DNA from: Lachnospiraceae bacterium
GTDB taxonomy: Bacteria; Bacillota; Clostridia; Lachnospirales; Lachnospiraceae
Reading direction: 5' to 3'
DNA length: 64,000 bases
Assembly: GCA_016280395.1 (NCBI GenBank)
Contig: JAEEGQ010000142.1
Span: 1-64,000 of the forward strand
The notes under the pieces were generated by a model. It ran no database searches. It was not told the DNA's origin and was given only the letters and a program-made list of their open reading frames with translations. A program made the translations under genes and the position numbers. Of this stretch, positions 9,111-18,903 are shown in pieces. Within the stretch, counting starts at the first letter, position 1, and each line of letters opens with the position of its first letter.

Positions 9111-12100
9111 TCAAAGCGATATGAAAGACCTGTTTCTGAAGGAGTAGATCAGTTTTTCCTTTATCTTCAGTCCTCTTATGCGCCCGATAGCCCCGGCATA
9201 AATATCAAGCTGCCGTTCGTAGCGGTTCCTTAAGGCATCTTCGGGGGCGTTATCCGTCTTATAATCTATAAGGACTGCCCCGTCCTCTTCCACAAAATAT
9301 GCATCTATGACACCCTGGACAAGGCTTATGTCATCATCATCGCCGCCCTGTACCGTATCGCCTGTTGTAAACGGCTGTTCCCTGAAAAGCATCCCCTTTG
9401 AACGGGCTGTACACATCCGTGTATATACGGGGGATGATGTAAATTCCGCAATGTCGTTCAAGGAGACAAGCTTAGCGTCATCCTCCGGGATAAGCCCCTT
9501 CTTTACAGCATCTGACACAAAGTTCTCCACTTCCCCAAAGTCCATTGGCTTTTCAAAGGGCAGCAGTTCCATGATACGGTGCGTTGCGGTGCCGCGTCGT
9601 GCATAGTCTTTTGCGGTCTTTTTTCCTGCGGGGGCTTTTGCAGTCTTTTGGTCTGCGGGAACCTTTGCGGTCTTTTGTTCTGCGGAATCTTCGGTCAGCC
9701 ATCCGGCTTTAACACCTCTGTCATAATCATCTTCCGTGTCAAGGTCCGTTCTTTGAAGCTGCTCGTATTTAAGCTCTGAAACCGAACGCTTTACGGCTCT
9801 CCCGGTAAATTCCGCAAACGGATACATGAAGTCCGCGGCTTTCCTTAGGTTTTCGGCTTTCCCGGTGTCTGCGGATTCCCTTCCCGCGCGGCCGGACAGC
9901 ACATCCTTTGCAAAAGCAAGGGCTTCCTCTGTTTTTTCACTCTTTATGAGTGCGTTTATCGGTTTTCCGTGGCCGGGAACAATTGAAACATCCCATTCCA
10001 CAATGTTTCCTGTGGTCTTTGACCTTAAGGTGACCTTTTCGGATAAGGGCAAAAAGGTGTGGAACATGCCTTTTGCAGGCTCTTTATAGGCCTCGGAAAG
10101 CGCCTTTGCAAACTCGCGGAACCGCTCTGTTACGGCCGTTTCCCTAAATACCGCACCCTTTACGAAGTCAAAATAATTCTTCGAGGATAAAAGCTCCGAA
10201 TAGTCTATGATATCCGTTTCCGTGGCCTCAGGCAGAACCTTTGCAAGATCGTTTGCGGCTCCGAGGAGCACAAGCTTCTCTCTCGCCCTTGTAACGGCTA
10301 CATAAAGCACCCTCAGTTCCTCTGCGATAGTCTCGGTCTTTAAGAGCTCTGCAAGATAATTCCGTGACAGAGTTGCATCCTTTGTCCTCCGTTCATAATC
10401 CACATAGGGAAGGGCTGCCCCGAACACAGGGTGTATCACGAGCTTGCTCTTTATGTCTGAATCATTCATTTTTTTGAAGAGCTGCGGGATGATCACCACA
10501 GGGTATTCAAGACCCTTGCTGTGATGGATCGTCATGACGCTTACGGAGTCGCCGGTGTTTTCGTCGCTTGCTTCGCCAAAATCGACTTCCTTGTCCTCAC
10601 AGTTTTCAAGATATCCGACAAAGCTGTACAGCCCTGCATTTCCGGTCTTCTCAAACGTTACGGCCTGTTCCCTGAAGAATTCAAGGTTTGCCGCGCGCCT
10701 TGCCCCTTTGGGGAAGCCGAGCATCAGCCGGTAAAAGCCGGTAACGTCATATATCTCGTCCAACAACTCGGTAACAGGCAGTATCCCGGCACGCGTTTTA
10801 AGACAGCGGTATTTCCCGATGAACTGCCTTATGTGAGACGGCACTTTCTGCCCGTTTTCCATGGCATTGCATATATCATCATACAAAAAGCCCTTTTTTG
10901 AAACGAGCTCTCCAAGTTCTTCGTTTGTTGCTCCGACAAGAGGTGAAAGCAGCAGTGCGGCGAAGGGAATATCCTGTCTCGGATTGACCAGACATTTAAG
11001 AAAGTTAATTATAGTTTTAACTTCTCCTGTTCCAAAGAAGCCCTGCCCGACATTTGCATTTACAGGAATACCCTCGTCTGACAAAATTGTAGTATACTTG
11101 TCGATAACGTTCCTGGTCGACCTCAATAGAATCGCAATATCGGAATAGTGTGGTTTTTCAAGCTTTCCGTCATGCATTACTTTGAAGTCCGAATCGGGAG
11201 ACATGATCTTTTTGATGTATTCAGCTGTAGAATAAGCCTCCTGGTACGCAACGTCATTCTCGGCATTATCCTGTTCGTCCATCTTTACAAGTATTAATTC
11301 AGGATTAAACATTTCGTTTTCTACATCTGTGTAATCCATATTGCCTGTATAGAGGGCAGCTTCCTTGTCATACTCTATCCCGCCGAAGAATCTGTGCATG
11401 CACCATTCAAAGATGACATTTGAGCCGTCAAGTACCTGCTGTCTGCTCCGGAAATTCTTTCTCAGTATGATCTTGCGGTAAAGCCCGTCCTTACCGTAGG
11501 TATCGTACTTTTCCATGAAAAGCTCGGGCTTTGCCTCCCTGAAGCGATATATGCTCTGCTTTACATCACCCACCATAAAGATGTTCGGCTCGCCCTCAGG
11601 ATGCTCCGGTGTTATCCTGTTTTTGCGGGATATGGCGTTCAGGATGCTTTCCTGCAGGAGATTGCTGTCCTGGTATTCATCCACCACGATGTAGTCAAAG
11701 CGCTCACTGAGGCTCTTTGCGGCAACTGTAGGCTTAATATTCCCCGGATCGTCCGAAACAAGGATATACAGGGCCATATGCTCTATATCGCTGAAGGTAT
11801 ATACTCCCGCTTCTTTCTTTGCAGCCATGAGCCGTTCCATAAATTCCACGGTAAGCTCTGTCAGGACCTTGAGGTGCTCTGTCGTCCGTCTGCCGTACTC
11901 AACGATCTTGTCGAGAGGAAGCGGGAACAGGTGCTTTCCGGCATCAAGGAACTCTTTTTTGGCTGCATCCCTGTGTTTTTTGGCAAGATCCGAAAGTTCC
12001 GGATCTACGCCCTTTACCTTGCCCCTAAAGGCAGCAAAGGAGGCGCCTTCAAATATCCCAAGCATCCCTGTGTAGCTTTCTTCGCTTGAAAGCCGGGCAT

Positions 12101-12875
12101 ACATCCTTCTTTCGGTCTCAAGAAGATCAAGGGTGCAAGCCGGGCCGTCGGGCTCATTTGCGACCTCGATCGCTTTATCGACGGAAGCAAGCATTCCATG
12201 GGCCAGAAGATGCGCTTTTTTAACGATATCCTTTGCAAACTCTGCCGCATCAAGCTCCTCCGCGCTTTCGACGCGGTTCTTTTCAAGACATGTTTCGAGC
12301 CAGAAACGCGGGTAGGGATTGCTCTGGGAAGCCTCGTAAAGAGAAAGGATAAGAGGTTCAAGGTTGTCATCCTTTTTGCCGGAAGACCCGTAACACTCAG
12401 AAAATGCGATAAACCGCGGATCCGCTTCTGCGTATTTCTCCTCAAGCATCGCCTTAAGAATGTCACCCTGCATCTCGAGCATCTCGCTTTTGTCTGCAAT
12501 ACGGAAGGAAGGATCGAGATCGATCACATGGAAGAATTCCCGGACTATGGAGTTACAGAAGCTGTCGATCGTTGTGACGGCGGCATTGTTGATAAGGGTA
12601 GCCTGACGGCGCATGTGGGCATCATACGGGTTGTCGTTCACATACTCCGATATCTTGCGTCCTATCCGTTCCTTCATTTCCGCTGCCGCAGCGCGCGTAA
12701 ACGTGACAACCAGCAGCCTGTCGACATCAAAGCCGGCTTTTTCGTCCTTTAAGAGCTCGAGGATCCTCTCCGAAAGGACAGCGGTCTTTCCGGAGCCCGC
12801 AGCAGCCGCAACAAGCAGGTTTCCTGTTTTATGCTTTATAACTTCCGATTGTTCTTCTGTCCATTTTGTAGCCAT
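9111..12875 (-). CDS. addA: ATP-dependent helicase/nuclease AddA
   Basis: 1254 residues, full length. AddA is the UvrD-like 3'-5' translocase plus nuclease of the AddAB enzyme that resects double-strand breaks and loads RecA. Visible motifs: Walker A LLVAAAAGSGKTAVL near residue 20, Walker B YIVVDEYQDSN, motif VI ELRVLYVAVTRAREKL, and a C-terminal RecB-type nuclease core GTATHRIMELLPF with VLIDYKTDN. The linker before the nuclease domain carries three imperfect KTAK repeats (QKTAKVPAD, QKTAKAPAG, KKTAKDYA). The gene follows addB after a 94-base gap rather than overlapping it; that gap contains near-repeats of TGCGGTTNTG but no clear promoter. Confidence 0.96.
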   Translation of the reverse strand: MATKWTEEQSEVIKHKTGNLLVAAAAGSGKTAVLSERILELLKDEKAGFDVDRLLVVTFTRAAAAEMKERIGRKISEYVNDNPYDAHMRRQATLINNAAVTTIDSFCNSIVREFFHVIDLDPSFRIADKSEMLEMQGDILKAMLEEKYAEADPRFIAFSECYGSSGKKDDNLEPLILSLYEASQSNPYPRFWLETCLEKNRVESAEELDAAEFAKDIVKKAHLLAHGMLASVDKAIEVANEPDGPACTLDLLETERRMYARLSSEESYTGMLGIFEGASFAAFRGKVKGVDPELSDLAKKHRDAAKKEFLDAGKHLFPLPLDKIVEYGRRTTEHLKVLTELTVEFMERLMAAKKEAGVYTFSDIEHMALYILVSDDPGNIKPTVAAKSLSERFDYIVVDEYQDSNLLQESILNAISRKNRITPEHPEGEPNIFMVGDVKQSIYRFREAKPELFMEKYDTYGKDGLYRKIILRKNFRSRQQVLDGSNVIFEWCMHRFFGGIEYDKEAALYTGNMDYTDVENEMFNPELILVKMDEQDNAENDVAYQEAYSTAEYIKKIMSPDSDFKVMHDGKLEKPHYSDIAILLRSTRNVIDKYTTILSDEGIPVNANVGQGFFGTGEVKTIINFLKCLVNPRQDIPFAALLLSPLVGATNEELGELVSKKGFLYDDICNAMENGQKVPSHIRQFIGKYRCLKTRAGILPVTELLDEIYDVTGFYRLMLGFPKGARRAANLEFFREQAVTFEKTGNAGLYSFVGYLENCEDKEVDFGEASDENTGDSVSVMTIHHSKGLEYPVVIIPQLFKKMNDSDIKSKLVIHPVFGAALPYVDYERRTKDATLSRNYLAELLKTETIAEELRVLYVAVTRAREKLVLLGAANDLAKVLPEATETDIIDYSELLSSKNYFDFVKGAVFRETAVTERFREFAKALSEAYKEPAKGMFHTFLPLSEKVTLRSKTTGNIVEWDVSIVPGHGKPINALIKSEKTEEALAFAKDVLSGRAGRESADTGKAENLRKAADFMYPFAEFTGRAVKRSVSELKYEQLQRTDLDTEDDYDRGVKAGWLTEDSAEQKTAKVPADQKTAKAPAGKKTAKDYARRGTATHRIMELLPFEKPMDFGEVENFVSDAVKKGLIPEDDAKLVSLNDIAEFTSSPVYTRMCTARSKGMLFREQPFTTGDTVQGGDDDDISLVQGVIDAYFVEEDGAVLIDYKTDNAPEDALRNRYERQLDIYAGAIGRIRGLKIKEKLIYSFRNRSFISL

Positions 12876-12969
12876 TCTCAGTCCTCATTTACAGTTAATG
12901 CGGTTTTGTGTTTACGTTTCTGCGGTTCTGCGTGTTAGCATGTTGGCGGTTTTGCGGGATCGCCGGGGA

Positions 12970-15900
12970 TTACTCTTCGCCTTCGCCGTCTTCACCGTCA
13001 TCCGCGCCATCCGTATCGCCGTCGTTATAAGCCTTTCCTATCACTCTTTCGCGTTTTCCGGAAAGGCTCCCAAAGGCGCACACATCCTTGAAATCGCAGT
13101 ATCTGCAGACCGATGCTTTCCTGTATCTTGCAGGATTTGCCGAAGCCTCACCGCAGTTTATCGCATTTACGTATTCCTTCGACTTTTCAACAAGGAAGCC
13201 GGTTATCTCATCAAAACGCTCCTTGCTCCAGATCTTCGAATACCGGTCAAACTCGCCTTTCGCGGTAATGTTTACAGGGATCTTGTCCGTTTTATAGCCG
13301 GCTCTTAGCTCTGTTTTGGCGTCTTCATCAGGCTTAAAGCCTTCATCAAGGCGGATAAGCACCGCAGGATCCGCATTTACCCTGCCGTTCGGCGTAAGCT
13401 CTTTGTTTACCTTTGCTTCAGGGTCATCGCATTCATCGACTATCGGATCCTCCATGGTATAGTAGAAGACCGCACCGGGAACATATTCGCGGTCCGGGAA
13501 TCTCTCCTGCACCAGTGCCTTTGCGGCTGCCGCGTAAATGCCAAGCTGCAGCTGCAGCCCCGCCTCGATCTTTTCATCATCCACAACATGCGGGCTTGAC
13601 TTGTAATCCACTATCTTTACATAAATGCTTCCGTTGTCCTCACAGATATCGACGCGGTCAAAACGCCCGTAAAGCTTAAGATCGCCGTTGTTAACGGCAA
13701 AAGACTCCTCAAGCCACGCAGGTTCAAAACTTCCTCCTTCAAGCTGGTGGACCGTTGTAAGCATTGTCCTAAGGCATGTGTTCTTCACAAGGGCTGCGAT
13801 ATGCTCGCGGCGCTTTGAATCGTGCATCATGCCGTTTTCGTATTCGCTGAATTCCTCCGCTGCCGCATCCTCGACAAGCTGCCTGCAATCCTCCGCCGAA
13901 AGCGCCGAGAACTTCCTGTTTTCCTCAAGCACGCGCCTTCCGCATTTCTCGATTATGTTGTGGCACAGGTTTCCGATATCGTAGGTCTGGATCTTGTATT
14001 CCCTGCGCTTTGAAAGGTCAAGACCGTATTTGAGGAAATGGGCAAGATTGCAGCCCGCAAAGTCCTCAAGTCTCGAAACGCTTGCAAAGAAGTCGCCGTA
14101 GAGCCGCTTTGCGGTCTCTTCTTCTATCTTCTGCTCCTTTGACTTGTAGAAAACAGATGCAATGATCTGCTCGTATTCCTGTTTTGTGAGGCGGACCGCG
14201 CCTGAAAGCATCGCTGCTTTTGCCTTAAGCCCCTCGCTCCATGCGCCGCCCTCGAGCATATCGGCTTTAAGATCCCTTAATGTTTCAAGCAGCGCTGTCC
14301 TTCCGTTATCCGAAAGAAGCCTGTATTCCGGTTTTTCGACATGTGATGCCGGAATAACCTCAAACCCTTTGTACATACGCTTGAACATTGAAACAAGGTA
14401 CGAGGGCGAAAGCTTTGAATCCGTGGCATCATTTTCCGCGTAGCTTATGTAGATGCTCTCCGCGGGTTTTGTCAGGTTCTGGTAAAGGTAAAACTCCTCC
14501 GTATAGGCCTTTTCCCGCAGTGTGGGAGAAAGCTCAAAACCGTTTTCCAAAAAGAAAGTCCTGTCGGAATCAGAAATTATCCCGCTGCCCGATGCAGCCT
14601 GCGGGATAACGCCCTCGTTCACGCCTATAAAGAAAAGTCTCTTTATCCGGCCGATACGGCTTCGCTCTACGTCACCGACAAGCATGCAGTCCATGCTCTG
14701 CGGCAGTATCCCCACCTTTGTCTCGATAAACCCGAGCTCGAGAAGCTCGACAAAATCCTTTAAGGGCATGATCTCATCTCCGATAAGCCCCTGCATACGC
14801 TCAAAGATCTCTTCTATGTGCGCAAGGATCTGGGTGTATTCGGACACAAGAGATGCATTCCCCGGCTCCCCTGCGAGCATCTCACAGAGCTTCCCTAACC
14901 GTTCCTCTATATCCTCCGATGCAAGGAATCCCCTTAAAGCCTCGATCTTTGCAGACACAGTAGTACCGGCTTCAAGGATATCCGCAAAGGGCAGTACGCG
15001 CGCGATCACGGCTTCCCTCGTCCTGTTTATCTCCGGAATGACGGGCGGATGTCCCTTTCTCCAGGTCCGCTTCCACTCGCTCTTCCATGTGCTTTTCCCG
15101 TGGATACCCATCGCAACAACGTAATTTTCAAGTTCATCCGTCTCTTTTTCGTCTGTTTCGAACAGTGTGCAGCGGAGCAGCCGGAACACAGCCTTGGCGC
15201 TGTATCCGTAAAGCGGGATATATGTAAGCGCGCGAAGCAGCTCTACTACGGGGTTTGACATGATGCCGCGTCTGAAATCCAGGAATGCCGGGATACCGGC
15301 TTTTTCGAGTTCTCTTGAAAGAATTGGCGCATAATCGTCAAAAGCGCCTGTGATGACCGCAAGATCGCGGTAGCGGAGCCCTTCATGTATCGCGGCGTTG
15401 ATCTCGCACACAAGAGCCCTGACCTCTGCAACGGGATTCTTTGCGGAGCGCAGGGTTATCGGGCATGGGAGGGTATTTGCGTCTGCACCTGTGTTAGCAC
15501 CTGCACTTACACCCGTTTCACCCGGTTTTACGTCAGTATCGGCTGCATTCCCACAGGCATTGACTGCCTTTGCGGCTCTGTGATCTGCTTTGTTCCTCGA
15601 GTTTGCAAAAAGCCTGCTCTCAAGGTCTGCCATGGCAGGGCTTGACGCAAAACGAGGCAGGGGGCTGCCTGCTTTAGAGCGTATCGCCGGATTTCCTTCT
15701 TTACAGCTGTTTTCCGGAAGTACCACCGGCACCCCCTCTTCGCAGCCGGCCTCCGCCGCAAGCTTTCTTATCTGCTCCATTGTCTTGAAGCTTAAGTAAA
15801 AAAGGTCGTGTTTATCAAGGATCCTGCCTGCTTCCTGAGGGTCCATGGTTATAGTGATATATACATTTTCGCAGGTTGACAGAAGCGCCGAGAGCAGCCT

Positions 15901-16545
15901 GAACTGTGAGGGCGTAAAACCTGTGTAACCGTCGAGGGCTATCGTTGAGGTCTTTAGCAGCGTCGACTCGTAAACTGCGTCGGCAAGGAGGTCGTAGATC
16001 TCCTCGGGCGCGATGAAACGGTCCTCTATATACTCCTTAAAACCGTCATAGCAGACGGCTATATCATGCATTTTCTTAGAAAGGAGCTCTTTTGCCCCGC
16101 CGGACTTTTTTAACAGTTCCTGCATTCCCGCAAGGCGCTTCCTGTCTATGCCGTACTGCATAAGTTCGGAAATCACGGATTTCATCTCTATGCAGAAGCC
16201 CCTTCTTGACGCGTTTGCGGCAAAATACCCGAGTTCTCCGGCACGCTCTTTAAGGACACGCTTTACCACAAGCGTCTTCCCCGCATCATCAAGAGCCACA
16301 TGCGGATTTTTGCCTGTTTCCGCAAATATCTTGTGCGCAAGACGCATAAAACTAAGAGCATCAATATTCATGATGCCCTTACAGGGATGTATTTTTACAA
16401 GTGATTTCTGTGCTTCGAGACTCGCCTGTTCAGGCACAAGGACGAAGAACTGCTTCTCCGGCTCCTTTATTGAAGCATTGATGATCTGCTGATAGACATA
16501 GTGCGTTTTACCGGCACCGCTCGCCCCAATGACAAAATGAAACAT
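12970..16545 (-). CDS. addB: ATP-dependent nuclease AddB
   Basis: 1191 residues from the start at 16545 (MFHFVIGASGAGKTHYVYQQ), which has GGAGAAG just upstream and puts the Walker A motif at the N-terminus as in the family. The track extends it 71 codons into a structured RNA (see 6S RNA), which I reject. C-terminal nuclease motif KIVDYKSSPHV and the 4Fe-4S cysteines CRYCDFKDVC, with the distal cysteine in FAGCNLAHFLKYG, match AddB. A low-complexity insert (GVSAGANTGADANT region, about residue 330) is unusual. AddB partners AddA encoded downstream. The C-terminal tail is strongly acidic. Confidence 0.95.
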   Translation of the reverse strand: MFHFVIGASGAGKTHYVYQQIINASIKEPEKQFFVLVPEQASLEAQKSLVKIHPCKGIMNIDALSFMRLAHKIFAETGKNPHVALDDAGKTLVVKRVLKERAGELGYFAANASRRGFCIEMKSVISELMQYGIDRKRLAGMQELLKKSGGAKELLSKKMHDIAVCYDGFKEYIEDRFIAPEEIYDLLADAVYESTLLKTSTIALDGYTGFTPSQFRLLSALLSTCENVYITITMDPQEAGRILDKHDLFYLSFKTMEQIRKLAAEAGCEEGVPVVLPENSCKEGNPAIRSKAGSPLPRFASSPAMADLESRLFANSRNKADHRAAKAVNACGNAADTDVKPGETGVSAGANTGADANTLPCPITLRSAKNPVAEVRALVCEINAAIHEGLRYRDLAVITGAFDDYAPILSRELEKAGIPAFLDFRRGIMSNPVVELLRALTYIPLYGYSAKAVFRLLRCTLFETDEKETDELENYVVAMGIHGKSTWKSEWKRTWRKGHPPVIPEINRTREAVIARVLPFADILEAGTTVSAKIEALRGFLASEDIEERLGKLCEMLAGEPGNASLVSEYTQILAHIEEIFERMQGLIGDEIMPLKDFVELLELGFIETKVGILPQSMDCMLVGDVERSRIGRIKRLFFIGVNEGVIPQAASGSGIISDSDRTFFLENGFELSPTLREKAYTEEFYLYQNLTKPAESIYISYAENDATDSKLSPSYLVSMFKRMYKGFEVIPASHVEKPEYRLLSDNGRTALLETLRDLKADMLEGGAWSEGLKAKAAMLSGAVRLTKQEYEQIIASVFYKSKEQKIEEETAKRLYGDFFASVSRLEDFAGCNLAHFLKYGLDLSKRREYKIQTYDIGNLCHNIIEKCGRRVLEENRKFSALSAEDCRQLVEDAAAEEFSEYENGMMHDSKRREHIAALVKNTCLRTMLTTVHQLEGGSFEPAWLEESFAVNNGDLKLYGRFDRVDICEDNGSIYVKIVDYKSSPHVVDDEKIEAGLQLQLGIYAAAAKALVQERFPDREYVPGAVFYYTMEDPIVDECDDPEAKVNKELTPNGRVNADPAVLIRLDEGFKPDEDAKTELRAGYKTDKIPVNITAKGEFDRYSKIWSKERFDEITGFLVEKSKEYVNAINCGEASANPARYRKASVCRYCDFKDVCAFGSLSGKRERVIGKAYNDGDTDGADDGEDGEGEE

Positions 16546-16594
16546 AGTCTTCTCCGTGCAGGGCCCGGCAGACCGGCGCCCAAAAGGGTATAGA

Positions 16595-16769
16595 AAAATC
16601 CCAAAGTGCCGTTCCCCGTACTTTGACTCCCAGCAAAAAAGCCAGGTGGGCGACCTCATGTACGCTTCCGAAGTCCCCTCGATGGAGGCTTGTCTTCCAC
16701 GGACAAATTTGGAATCCCATATAATCGTTGTAGGTTCAAAATAACGGAGTTCTCGCACACCCCAGGACT
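16595..16769 (-). ncRNA. ssrS: Probable 6S RNA
   Basis: Between a good promoter and addB lies ~175 bases that read as a structured RNA on the minus strand. The 5' part CCTGGGGTGT pairs with the 3' part GCACTTTGGG to give a closing stem, followed by a T run. Inside are segments I recall from clostridial 6S RNAs: TTTTGAACCTACA, ATGGGATTCC, GTGGAAGACAAGCCTCCAT and ACATGAGGTCGCCCACCTGG. GTGG/CCAC and GAC/GTC pairings define the apical part, with a CTTCGGAAG hairpin. 6S RNA binds the sigma-A holoenzyme and mimics an open promoter. The family call rests on remembered sequence pattern; the structure and promoter are seen directly. Ends are approximate. Confidence 0.72.
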
Positions 16770-16775
16770 GATTAT

Positions 16776-16803
16776 ATTATACCACATTATGAGAATTTTT
16801 CAA
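16776..16803 (-). promoter_or_regulatory. Sigma-A promoter of the 6S RNA (and possibly addBA)
   Basis: Minus strand TTGAAA (16798-16803), 16-base spacer ending in TGTGG, then TATAAT (16776-16781). The predicted start near 16769 falls at the 5' arm of the 6S closing stem. The T run at the RNA 3' end may separate it from addB; readthrough could supply addB. Bases 16804-16859 show only AT-rich sequence. Confidence 0.75.
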
Positions 16804-16859
16804 TAAATTGAGGCCTTTTTATCAAACAATTTTCCGGCTGTAATTTCCGGCCGGCTGCA

Positions 16860-17177
16860 TCAGGTTCCGCCTTCGCCGCCTTCGTTCTCTCCGCCTTCGC
16901 CGTTTGTTTCACCGGGGACTTCGATCTCGAGTATCATACCGGGCATTGTCTCGTCATTCTTGCTGCCTGCAAGCCTTACATATACGAACAGGCCCGGGGC
17001 TGCATCCTGTTTTTCCTTGCTGAAGAAGTATTCATACTTTTTCCAGCCTTCGGGAACAGTCAGCTTCATAACATCACGCTCTTTTGCGTCTTTAGCCATA
17101 GAGACGCCTACATCTTCCGTTAAAAGCTCAGCAGGAGCGTCAAACACGATCTTTGCCGCATAAGAAGCATATTTCAA
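16860..17177 (-). pseudogene. C-terminal fragment of the secreted paralogue family
   Basis: The 105-codon ORF begins at a TTG with no ribosome binding site; the frame opens only ~20 codons upstream at a stop and has no signal peptide. Its residues align by eye with the C-termini of the two secreted proteins downstream: KYASYAAKIVFDAP against KYASYYTVVSFKAP, then KKYEYFF against DYEYCVD, LFVYVRLAG against KVYVRVKG, and a Gly/Glu-rich tail like the Gly/Ser tail of 21246-22604. It therefore looks like the remnant of a third family member that has lost its N-terminal ~350 residues. Expression as a short protein from the TTG is possible but unsupported. Confidence 0.7.
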
Positions 17178-17338
17178 GTCCGGAATATATCCGATTTTGT
17201 ATCTTTTTTGTCCGCAGGATCGATTTGAGACAATTCTTTAACGATTCACACATTTATCATTTAAAACAACCGGCCCTTGTGGTATTCTCTAATCACAAAC
17301 AAACAAGCCCGCGAGGGCTCACAGACAATGGAGGGTTT

Positions 17339-18841
17339 ATGAGAACAAACATGTTACTGACTTCCGGCGGCGGCGACCTTACAATGCTGCTCGTCATCGG
17401 CGTCATCGTACTTGTGGTGCTTTTGATCGTCATCCTTGCAACAGGTTACGTAAAAGCATCGACCGATGAGGCTTTCATCATCACAGGTCTTCACAAAGAG
17501 CCAAGATATCTTATCGGCCGTGCAGGCGTTAAGATACCTTTCTTTGAAAAGAAGGATGTCTTGAAGCTCCAGCTTATCCCCATCGATGTAAAGACCAGCT
17601 CGGCAGTGCCGACGGCCGATTACATCAACATCAATGTGGACGCGACCGTAAACGTTCAGATCGGTCACACGCCCGAGCTTTTGAAGAAGGGCGCAAGAAA
17701 CTTCCTTAACAAGAAGCCCGAATACATCGCAGCCGTAGCGCGCGAAGTCCTTGAAGGTAACGTTCGTGAGATCGTCGGCAAGATGCACCTTGAAGAGATG
17801 GTCTCCGACCGTCAGAAGTTCGCGAACCTCGTCAAAGAGAACGCAGATCCGGACCTTGAGGCAATGGGCCTTGTGATCACAAGCTTCAACGTACAGAACT
17901 TTATGGACGATCAGTCCGTTATCGACAACCTCGGTGTTGACAATGTTGTAAGGATCCAGAAATCCGCAGCCATCTCCCGTGCAGAGTCCGAGAGAGATAT
18001 AAAGGTTGCACAGGCGCGTGCCGACAAAGAGGCAAATGATGCGCAGGTTGAGTCGCAGACAGCTATCGCGATGCGCCAGACCGAGCTTTCCATCAGGCAG
18101 TCCGAACTTAAGTTAAAGGCCGACACCAAGCAGGCAGAGGCAGACGCAGCTTACCAGATCCAGCAGGAAGAGCAGCGTAAGACGATCGAAGTAACACGTA
18201 CCAACGCCGATATCGCGCGTCAGGAACGTGAAGTAGAGCTGAAGCAGAAACAGGCTGATGTTGCAGAGCAGGCTCTTAACGCAGAGATCCGCAAGAAAGC
18301 GGACGCAGAGAAATATCGTCGTCAGCAGGAAGCAGATGCAGCGCTCATCGAGCGTCAGCGTGAAGCAGAAGCTAAGAAGTACGAGGCAGAGCGCGAAGCA
18401 GAAGCCAAGAAGGCTCAGGCAGACGCAGACATGTACCGCAAGCAGAAAGAGGCTGAAGGTATCGCAGCTGTGGGCCGTGCAGAGGCTGAAGCTATCCAGG
18501 CAAAGGGTCTTGCGGAAGCAGAGGCAATGGAGAAGAAGGCGCAGGCTTACGCTAAGTACAACAATGCAGCCGTAACGGAGATGATCATCAAAGAGCTTCC
18601 CAATATCGCACGCGAAGTTGCAGCTCCCATCGCTTCCATCGACAAGATCACCGTTATCGACGGCGGCGGCGCAGAGTCCGGCGTTGGCAGCGTAGGCGGT
18701 TACACACCGGCTGTTATGGCAAAGGTTTTTGAATCTGTTAAGGAGACCACCGGTTTCGATCTGACAGAGATCATGAAGGGCTATACGTATGATGCAAAGG
18801 TTAACCACAACATCAACGTGACAGGCCTCGATAACAAGTAA
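17339..18841 (+). CDS. floT: Flotillin-type SPFH membrane scaffold protein
   Basis: Start at 17339 (MRTNMLLTSGGGDL) is taken because GGAGGG lies 3-4 bases upstream; the track adds 62 codons. 500 residues, the usual length. One N-terminal membrane anchor (MLLVIGVIVLVVLLIVILATG), an SPFH domain over ~50-230, then a long Glu/Ala-rich coiled coil with EAEAKK and REAEAKK repeats, and a C-terminal DKITVIDGGG segment, as in flotillins that organise membrane microdomains. It is the only protein gene on the plus strand and has its own terminator, so it is monocistronic. A weak promoter TTTAAA-17-TATTCT ends near 17292. Confidence 0.93.
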   Translation: MRTNMLLTSGGGDLTMLLVIGVIVLVVLLIVILATGYVKASTDEAFIITGLHKEPRYLIGRAGVKIPFFEKKDVLKLQLIPIDVKTSSAVPTADYININVDATVNVQIGHTPELLKKGARNFLNKKPEYIAAVAREVLEGNVREIVGKMHLEEMVSDRQKFANLVKENADPDLEAMGLVITSFNVQNFMDDQSVIDNLGVDNVVRIQKSAAISRAESERDIKVAQARADKEANDAQVESQTAIAMRQTELSIRQSELKLKADTKQAEADAAYQIQQEEQRKTIEVTRTNADIARQEREVELKQKQADVAEQALNAEIRKKADAEKYRRQQEADAALIERQREAEAKKYEAEREAEAKKAQADADMYRKQKEAEGIAAVGRAEAEAIQAKGLAEAEAMEKKAQAYAKYNNAAVTEMIIKELPNIAREVAAPIASIDKITVIDGGGAESGVGSVGGYTPAVMAKVFESVKETTGFDLTEIMKGYTYDAKVNHNINVTGLDNK

Positions 18842-18844
18842 TCC

Positions 18845-18886
18845 AAAAAAATGAGTCAGTGGGTCGTTTCCCGCTGACTCATTTTT
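18845..18886 (+). terminator. floT terminator built from a TGAGTCA hairpin
   Basis: An A run, then ATGAGTCAGTGGG paired with CCCGCTGACTCAT across a TCGTTT loop, then TTTTT. It can terminate in both directions. The hairpin core is one copy of the TGAGTCA repeat family found at 19116, 21034, 21085, 21145 and 32087. Confidence 0.85.
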
Positions 18887-18903
18887 CAGTCTGTTCACCT
18901 CGT

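Noticed and set aside
9111-9116. Treating the CGAAAGTT repeats as an addA terminator
   Set aside because: The words are mainly direct repeats, do not form a stable stem and have no T run.
16546-16758. 71-codon N-terminal extension of AddB in the ORF track
   Set aside because: The true start has GGAGAAG upstream and puts Walker A at the N-terminus; the extension lies in a structured RNA with its own promoter.
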